DNA from: CAIQIA01 sp049317465
GTDB lineage: Bacteria; Cyanobacteriota; Cyanobacteriia; PCC-6307; Cyanobiaceae
Assembly (NCBI GenBank): GCA_049317465.1
Contig: JBMOIF010000031.1
Span: forward strand, 1-25,377
DNA: 25,377 nt
Reading direction: 5' to 3'
The first letter of the stretch is position 1. Every line of letters begins with the position of its first letter. The notes below the pieces were generated by a model. It was not told the origin of the DNA, did not search any database, and was given only the letters and a program-made list of their open reading frames with translations. Shown here piece after piece: positions 21,036 through 25,377 of this stretch. The position numbers were made by a program, and so were the translations under genes.

Positions 21036-22172
21036 CTACCGGGACGCCTCGAGCAGCTCGCAGGCCCGGTCGCAGCGTTCCGCCAGCTCGGCGGCGGTAC
21101 CGCCCAGCTGCTCCCAGAGCCAGGCCAGGCCTCCGGCCCCCACCCCCTCCTTGACGTATCCCTGCTCGTAGTCGCGCAGGGCACCGGAGCGGCAGCGGTG
21201 AAAACGCAGACCGCTGTGCAGCAGCTGAGGCGCCACCTGCCAGCGCTCACCGATCCGCCCCAGCAGTCCCTCCAGATCACTGGAGGGCTCCTGCGCCACC
21301 CAGGCCGTGGTCACGACGGCCGCATGGGCGGCCAGCCAGGGGCGATGGGCGGGGGGGGCCAGAGACAAGGCCAGGGCCAGAATCGCCGCCATCTGACTGC
21401 CACCGGCCAGCAGCACGCGTGGGGCCGGGGCGCCGCCAGAGGCCGGAGGCTGGGGCGGCCCATCCAGCAGACCCTCCAGCAGACCGAGGGCCAGGGCCTG
21501 CAGCGGGTCCCCCACGGCGGCCAGCCAGCCCAGAGAGTCCCCATCGCTGACACCGGCCCCCCGGGCGGCAGCCAAACCACGGTCGACCAGGGCCGCCCGC
21601 AGCCCGTGGGGCGGCTGACGGCAGCTGCCACTCACCAGGCCCGCCGCCGCGACGCCCAGCCCGCAGAGCAGGGCCTCAGCGGTGCTGGTGCCACCGGGCA
21701 CGCATTCCGCCAGCAGCAGCACACCATCGGGGTGACGCCGTCGCCAGCGGGTGGCGAGGGAGCGACCGAACTGCCGCCGCCGCTGGACCGCCGTCGCCGC
21801 CATGGCCCGACCAGTGCTGAGGCAACGGGCGGGGGACAGACCCAGCCGCAGATGGGGCACCGCCGGGGCGACCATGGCGCCGGCATCGATGACCAGGGGC
21901 TCGAGCGCCAGCCCCTGACAGGCCACCCAGCTGATCAGCGCCGGACTGACGCCAGCGGGCAGCGGCGGCAGGGCATGGGGACGTCTGCCAGCTGGGCCCA
22001 GCAGCAGCAGCTCGGCATCGGCGGCCGCCGTGAGGCGGCGGCTCTGGGCCGTGGCACCGGCCGCCGAGATACCGGGCACGGCGGCGGTCTCCGTGCCGCC
22101 CAGCACCAGCATCACCTGCAGGCCGCCGCTGAGACGGGCCCTGTCGACCGTCGTCCCCCAGTCAGCTGCCAT
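21036..22172 (-). CDS. CobT-like nicotinate-nucleotide phosphoribosyltransferase (TIGR00303/UPF0284)
   Basis: The 378-aa protein matches the TIGR00303 branch of CobT, which in archaea activates the lower-ligand base of cobamides by transferring phosphoribose from nicotinate mononucleotide. Diagnostic blocks are VLGGTETAAVPGISAAG (about 23-39), VPHLRLGLSPARCLSTGRAM (about 109-128), LLLAECVPGGTSTAEALLCGLGV (about 151-173) and KEGVGAGG with candidate catalytic Glu342. The protein differs from the E. coli/Salmonella CobT in detail, so the true base is uncertain; many cyanobacteria make pseudocobalamin with adenine. The ATG at 22172 overlaps the DUF2232 stop by 11 bp; later in-frame starts are possible. 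Confidence 0.88.
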   Translation of the reverse strand: MAADWGTTVDRARLSGGLQVMLVLGGTETAAVPGISAAGATAQSRRLTAAADAELLLLGPAGRRPHALPPLPAGVSPALISWVACQGLALEPLVIDAGAMVAPAVPHLRLGLSPARCLSTGRAMAATAVQRRRQFGRSLATRWRRRHPDGVLLLAECVPGGTSTAEALLCGLGVAAAGLVSGSCRQPPHGLRAALVDRGLAAARGAGVSDGDSLGWLAAVGDPLQALALGLLEGLLDGPPQPPASGGAPAPRVLLAGGSQMAAILALALSLAPPAHRPWLAAHAAVVTTAWVAQEPSSDLEGLLGRIGERWQVAPQLLHSGLRFHRCRSGALRDYEQGYVKEGVGAGGLAWLWEQLGGTAAELAERCDRACELLEASR

Positions 22173-22806
22173 CCAGGCTCAACAGAGGCTGCAGCGACGG
22201 CGGTGGCGGCGGCAGGGGCTGACCGAGTCTTGGGAACACCCAGTGGGCCACGGCGTGCAGGGCCCCCACGTACACGACGTTCTGGAGAATCACCAGCAGC
22301 ACAGCCATCAGCTCGACCTGGATCAGATCCGGGGCGCCGGCCCACTGGAGACGATCGGCGAGGCCCTCAAGCATGCCGGCGGCAGCGGTGGTGATGACCA
22401 CCCACAGGTTCTCCCCCAGCAGCACCGACACCACCGCCAGTCGCAGCAGAAAGCCCAGGGCGCCGATGAGCACCCCACCGGCCAGGGAGATCCACCAGCT
22501 CTGACGGCGACCCCAGCACCAGCCCAGCCAGAGGGACAGAAGGCCGTAGGGGAAGAGCATCAGGGGCCCCCGCACCGGCCCCATCAGCACCACCAGCAGC
22601 AGCACCGCCACCGCCACACCCTCGAGGCCGGCACGCCCCCCCTGGCGCATCTGGAGCAGCACCAGGGGCAGCGGGATCGCCAGCCTGAAGAGGGCATCGC
22701 CGATGGGCAGGTAGTAGATGGCCACCCACAACAGCCCCGTGCTGGCGGCCAGGTAGGCCGTCTCCGACAGCCGTCGGGCGGCGCGACGGCGGGCCTCAGC
22801 GGGCAC
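22162..22806 (-). CDS. DUF2232-family integral membrane protein
   Basis: This 214-aa membrane protein has about six to seven helices; YLAASTGLLWVAIYYLPIGDALFRLAIPLPLVLLQMRQGGRAGLEGVAVAVLLLVVL covers the first two to three and is characteristic of DUF2232 (Bacillus YybS-like). The start is set at the GTG at 22806, which gives a normal N-terminus and overlaps the upstream stop by 11 bp. The ATG at 22887 would add 27 residues that include an RL/RP repeat read out of frame from the neighbouring gene's hexamer repeat. From memory, DUF2232 is distantly grouped with ECF-type vitamin transporter subunits; together with the CobT-like gene this hints at a base or corrinoid precursor as ligand. Confidence 0.82.
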   Translation of the reverse strand: MPAEARRRAARRLSETAYLAASTGLLWVAIYYLPIGDALFRLAIPLPLVLLQMRQGGRAGLEGVAVAVLLLVVLMGPVRGPLMLFPYGLLSLWLGWCWGRRQSWWISLAGGVLIGALGFLLRLAVVSVLLGENLWVVITTAAAGMLEGLADRLQWAGAPDLIQVELMAVLLVILQNVVYVGALHAVAHWVFPRLGQPLPPPPPSLQPLLSLDGS

Positions 22807-23284
22807 GGGTCGGAGTCGGGGTCGGAGTCGAAGTCGAAGTCGGGGCCTCGTCCCCGGTCTGCAGACGCTCGATCGTCTCGACCTCAAAGGGAAGCTCGGC
22901 GGCCCGCAGGGCCTGGGTGAGGGCCTCGGCAGGGGCGGCGGGGTCGGTGCGGGGCAGGCGCAGCACCACGCGGTACGGGACCGTCGCCGCAGCCGGCGTG
23001 GACCGCGGCAACGGGGTCGGTGCAGGGGCAGGGGCCGCTGTCGCGACAGGCGTCGGGGCAGGAGCAGGGGCCGTGCCAGCGGGAGCTATCCCGGGTGCGG
23101 CTGTCGGCGTTTTCAGTGGGGACTGGGACGGAGACGGAGACGGGGGCGTCACCGGTGAGGCGGCCGGAGCCGGGCCAAAGCTGTCGCCGAGACGGGTGCC
23201 CAGGGGGGTGCCACTGCAGCCGCCCAGACCGAGCAGCAGGGCGAGCAGCAACAGCGAACCGCCTGCGGGCTCAGGCCTTGACAC
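22796..23284 (-). CDS. Pro/Ala-rich lipoprotein, unknown function
   Basis: This 162-aa protein starts with a GTG at 23284, 14 bp before the end of topA. A lipoprotein signal ends in LGGC with Cys23. A long Pro/Ala/Thr/Ser-rich region (about residues 36-98) follows and would be an extended linker through the periplasm. Then comes a short folded segment, VPYRVVLRLPRTDPAAPAEALTQALRAAELPFEVETIERL (about 102-142), which could be a small ferredoxin-like or SPOR-like alpha/beta fold. The tail is a Thr-Ser/Thr-Pro repeat produced by a 6-bp tandem repeat. No family is recognised. Its position in the topA-DUF2232-CobT operon suggests translation coupling with both neighbours. Confidence 0.7.
   Translation of the reverse strand: MSRPEPAGGSLLLLALLLGLGGCSGTPLGTRLGDSFGPAPAASPVTPPSPSPSQSPLKTPTAAPGIAPAGTAPAPAPTPVATAAPAPAPTPLPRSTPAAATVPYRVVLRLPRTDPAAPAEALTQALRAAELPFEVETIERLQTGDEAPTSTSTPTPTPTRAR
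22808..22843. repeat. Hexanucleotide tandem repeat (RGTCGR x6)
   Basis: Six consecutive 6-bp units (GGTCGG, AGTCGG, GGTCGG, AGTCGA, AGTCGA, AGTCGG) occupy 36 bp. On the minus strand they encode alternating Thr-Ser/Thr-Pro pairs at the end of the lipoprotein. They end 2 bp before the GTG start of the DUF2232 gene. Unit count could vary between strains without a frameshift. Confidence 0.85.
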
Positions 23285-25377
23285 GGCTGGAGCTCCGGCT
23301 CGAGGAACTGCGGGCCGCAGGGCGTCGGGCAGGCTTGGCCGCCGGTTTGGCGGCGGATTTCGTCGTCCGGCGTCCTCCCTTGGAGGCCGTCTTGGCCGCC
23401 AGCAGCTCCAGAGCCTCGGGCATCTCGATCGACTCGGCAGCGCGACCTTCGGGCAGGGACGCGTTGACCTTGCCGCTCTTCACGTAAAGACCGTAGGGAC
23501 CGTCGAACACCGCCACGGGCTCACCCGTCTCAGGATGGGAGCCGATCGTGCGCAGGGCAGTGCGGCCCCCGCGCCCCCGCTTCGGCATGGCCAGCAGTTC
23601 CAGGGCGCGCTCCAGGTCGACCGTGAGCACGTCATCCTCGGCCTTGAGCGAGCGGTAGTCCTTCTCGCCCTTGCCGCGGTCGTGAACCACATAGGCCCCG
23701 AAACGCCCCAGCCCCGCCTGCACCCGCCCGCCCTCGGGGTGGTCACCGAGCTCCCGCGGCAGCTGCAGCAGACCGCAGGCCGCCTCAAGGGTCAGGTCCT
23801 CAGGCTTGGTCCCCTTGGGCAGCGAGGCACGGCGGGGCTTGGGGTTGTCGTCGCTCACCTGGCCGCGCTGCACGTAGGGCCCGTACTGACCGAAGAGCAG
23901 ATAAACAGCCTCGCCGGTGCTGGGGTCGACCCCCAGGCTCTCGGGGCCATCAGCCTTCTGGCGCAGCAGCAGTTCGGCCTTGGGGGCGTCGAGGTCGGCC
24001 GGCGTCAGCTCCTGGGGCAGGGTGGCCTTGATCAGTTCCTCCTCACCGTCCTCGCCGGGACGGCGGGCCTCGAGATAGGCACCGAAACGGCCGATGCGCA
24101 CCACACAGGGCAGACCCTCGAGGTTGATGGTGCGGAAGGCGGTCGCATCGATGTCCCCCTCACGGCGGGCCACCTGCTGCTCAAGCCCGTCATCCCCCCG
24201 ATAGAAGCGGTCGAGATACGGACGCCAGTCGGTTGAACCATCGGAGATCTCGTCGAGGGTGGTCTCCATGCGGGCCGTGAAGCTCGGGTCCACCAGGTCG
24301 GGAAAGTGCTCCTCCAGCAGGGCCGTGACGGCGAAGGCCGTGAAACTGGGGATCAGGGCATTGCTCTGCAGGGTGGCGTAGCCGCGGTCGCAGATCGTGC
24401 CGATGATCGAGGCGTAGGTGGAGGGGCGGCCGATGCCTTCCTTCTCCAGCACCTTGACCAGGGCGGCCTCGCTGTAGCGGGCGGGCGGCTGGGTCTGGTG
24501 ACCCACGGCCTCGCAGACGCTGCAATCGGGATGGTCACCCACGGTGAGAGCTGGCAGCAGCACCTCCTGACCCTCAAGGGCCGCATCGGGGTCATCGCTG
24601 CCCTCGACATAGGCACGGAAGAACCCGGCGAAATCGATGCGCTTGCCGGAAGCCCGGAAGCGGGCGTCGACCACGTCGATCTGCACCGCCAGCATCGTCA
24701 GCCGCGCGTCGGCCATCTGCGACGCGACCGTGCGTTTCCAGATCAGCTCGTAGAGGGCCAGGTCGAGCCCGGCCAGGCCTGTCTCCGCGGGGCTGCGGAA
24801 GCTCGAGCCTGCCGGTCGGATCGCCTCATGGGCCTCCTGGGCGTTGCGGCTGCGGGTCGTGTACTGCCGGGGCTGGGGACTGAGGTGATCCTTGCCATAG
24901 CGCTCCTGGACACAGTCCCGGGCGGCGGCGATGGCCTGCTCGCTGAGATGCACCGAGTCGGTGCGCATGTAGGTGATGAAGCCCCTTTCGTAGAGCCCCT
25001 GGGCCGTGCGCATGGTCTCGCGGGCCGAGAGCCGCAGCTTGCGGTTGGACTCCTGCTGCAGGGTGCTGGTGGTGAAGGGGGGAGCGGGGCGACGGACGGT
25101 GGGCTTCTCCTCGACCTCCGCGACGGTCCAGGGGCTTCCGTCGATGGCGGCCTGCAGGGTGCGGGCGTCGGCCTCGCTCAGCAGCCGCACCTGCAGGTCC
25201 TGCTTGATGGCCCCGGTGGCCTCGTCGAAGTCGGCACCGGTGGCGATGCGCTCACCCCGCAGATGGGTGAGCTTTGCCTCGAAAGCCAGGCCGCCATGCT
25301 CGAGGCGGGCCTTGAGGTCCCAGTAGCTGCCGCTGCGGAAGGCGCGGCGGGCACGTTCCCGCTGCACCAGCAGTCGC
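23271..25377 (-). CDS. topA: DNA topoisomerase I (5' end outside window)
   Basis: At least 701 codons of a type IA topoisomerase are present, and the frame runs on through the window edge, so the Toprim domain is not seen. The visible part begins in the RLLVQRERARRAF segment that follows the conserved VQS motif. The active-site Tyr is in GFITYMRTDS (Tyr codon at 24969-24971). PRQYTTRSRNAQEAHEAIRP and EKEGIGRPSTYASII are also family blocks. After the core come four C-terminal repeat domains with motifs IGRFGAYLEA, FGQYGPYVQRG, LGRFGAYVVHD and DGPYGLYVKSG, then a Lys/Arg/Ser-rich tail that may bind DNA. It relaxes negative supercoils. The TGA stop overlaps the GTG of the lipoprotein gene. Confidence 0.97.
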   Translation of the reverse strand, partial: RLLVQRERARRAFRSGSYWDLKARLEHGGLAFEAKLTHLRGERIATGADFDEATGAIKQDLQVRLLSEADARTLQAAIDGSPWTVAEVEEKPTVRRPAPPFTTSTLQQESNRKLRLSARETMRTAQGLYERGFITYMRTDSVHLSEQAIAAARDCVQERYGKDHLSPQPRQYTTRSRNAQEAHEAIRPAGSSFRSPAETGLAGLDLALYELIWKRTVASQMADARLTMLAVQIDVVDARFRASGKRIDFAGFFRAYVEGSDDPDAALEGQEVLLPALTVGDHPDCSVCEAVGHQTQPPARYSEAALVKVLEKEGIGRPSTYASIIGTICDRGYATLQSNALIPSFTAFAVTALLEEHFPDLVDPSFTARMETTLDEISDGSTDWRPYLDRFYRGDDGLEQQVARREGDIDATAFRTINLEGLPCVVRIGRFGAYLEARRPGEDGEEELIKATLPQELTPADLDAPKAELLLRQKADGPESLGVDPSTGEAVYLLFGQYGPYVQRGQVSDDNPKPRRASLPKGTKPEDLTLEAACGLLQLPRELGDHPEGGRVQAGLGRFGAYVVHDRGKGEKDYRSLKAEDDVLTVDLERALELLAMPKRGRGGRTALRTIGSHPETGEPVAVFDGPYGLYVKSGKVNASLPEGRAAESIEMPEALELLAAKTASKGGRRTTKSAAKPAAKPARRPAARSSSSRSSSRVKA

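Noticed and set aside
20184..22394. 736-aa plus-strand frame, Gln/Arg-rich
   Set aside because: Antisense of the solute-binding-like, CobT-like and DUF2232 genes; composition is typical of a shadow frame.
22887..22889. ATG as start of the DUF2232 gene
   Set aside because: The added 27 residues are an out-of-frame reading of the hexamer repeat in the lipoprotein gene; GTG at 22806 fits better.

Overview
The window looks like a chromosomal segment of a high-GC unicellular cyanobacterium of the Synechococcus/Cyanobium type. The basis is the gene content: cyanobacterial CtaCDE/CtaA/CtaB respiratory genes, a cyAbrB regulator, a UbiA enzyme of the type that makes plastoquinone precursors, IspD of the MEP pathway, and a TopA with the repeated C-terminal domains usual in cyanobacteria. 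Codons have strongly G/C third positions, few Shine-Dalgarno sites are clear, and genes are packed with many 4-bp ATGA overlaps. No phage, IS element, CRISPR array or plasmid gene was recognised, so this is mainly housekeeping DNA with a few less-known genes.

Layout. Positions 1-53 are the 3' part of tRNA-Val(CAC). 164-949 (+) is a RodZ-like HTH membrane protein, convergent with ppx/gppA (915-2669, -). Divergent from ppx are ubiA and an S66 LD-carboxypeptidase (2685-4477, +), convergent with ispD (4474-5190, -). Next on the + strand are a GT9-like glycosyltransferase, a K+ channel with an RCK domain, and fabG (5219-7839). Two small minus-strand ORFs lie at 7793-8213.

From 13165 down to 8293 (-) runs ctaA, ctaB, a DrrAB-type ABC exporter pair, a 118-aa protein and a NanE-like epimerase. 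A 260-bp divergent regulatory region (13166-13425) separates this from ctaC-ctaD-ctaE (13426-16528, +), followed by a cyAbrB gene. CtaA and CtaB make the heme A that CtaD uses, so the two divergent groups together build an A2-type cytochrome c oxidase.

From 17087 to 18343 (-) are an HdeD-family membrane protein and riboflavin synthase. At 18401-20093 (+) are a DUF151 nuclease-family protein and a ferredoxin-type aldo/keto reductase. From 25377 down to 20082 (-) is a tightly overlapping operon: topA (cut by the window edge), a Pro/Ala-rich lipoprotein, a DUF2232 membrane protein, a CobT-like (TIGR00303) phosphoribosyltransferase and a solute-binding-like lipoprotein. Its last four genes are the best candidate here for a poorly described system, possibly linked to corrinoid or nucleobase salvage. 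No gene-free stretch exceeds 300 bp.
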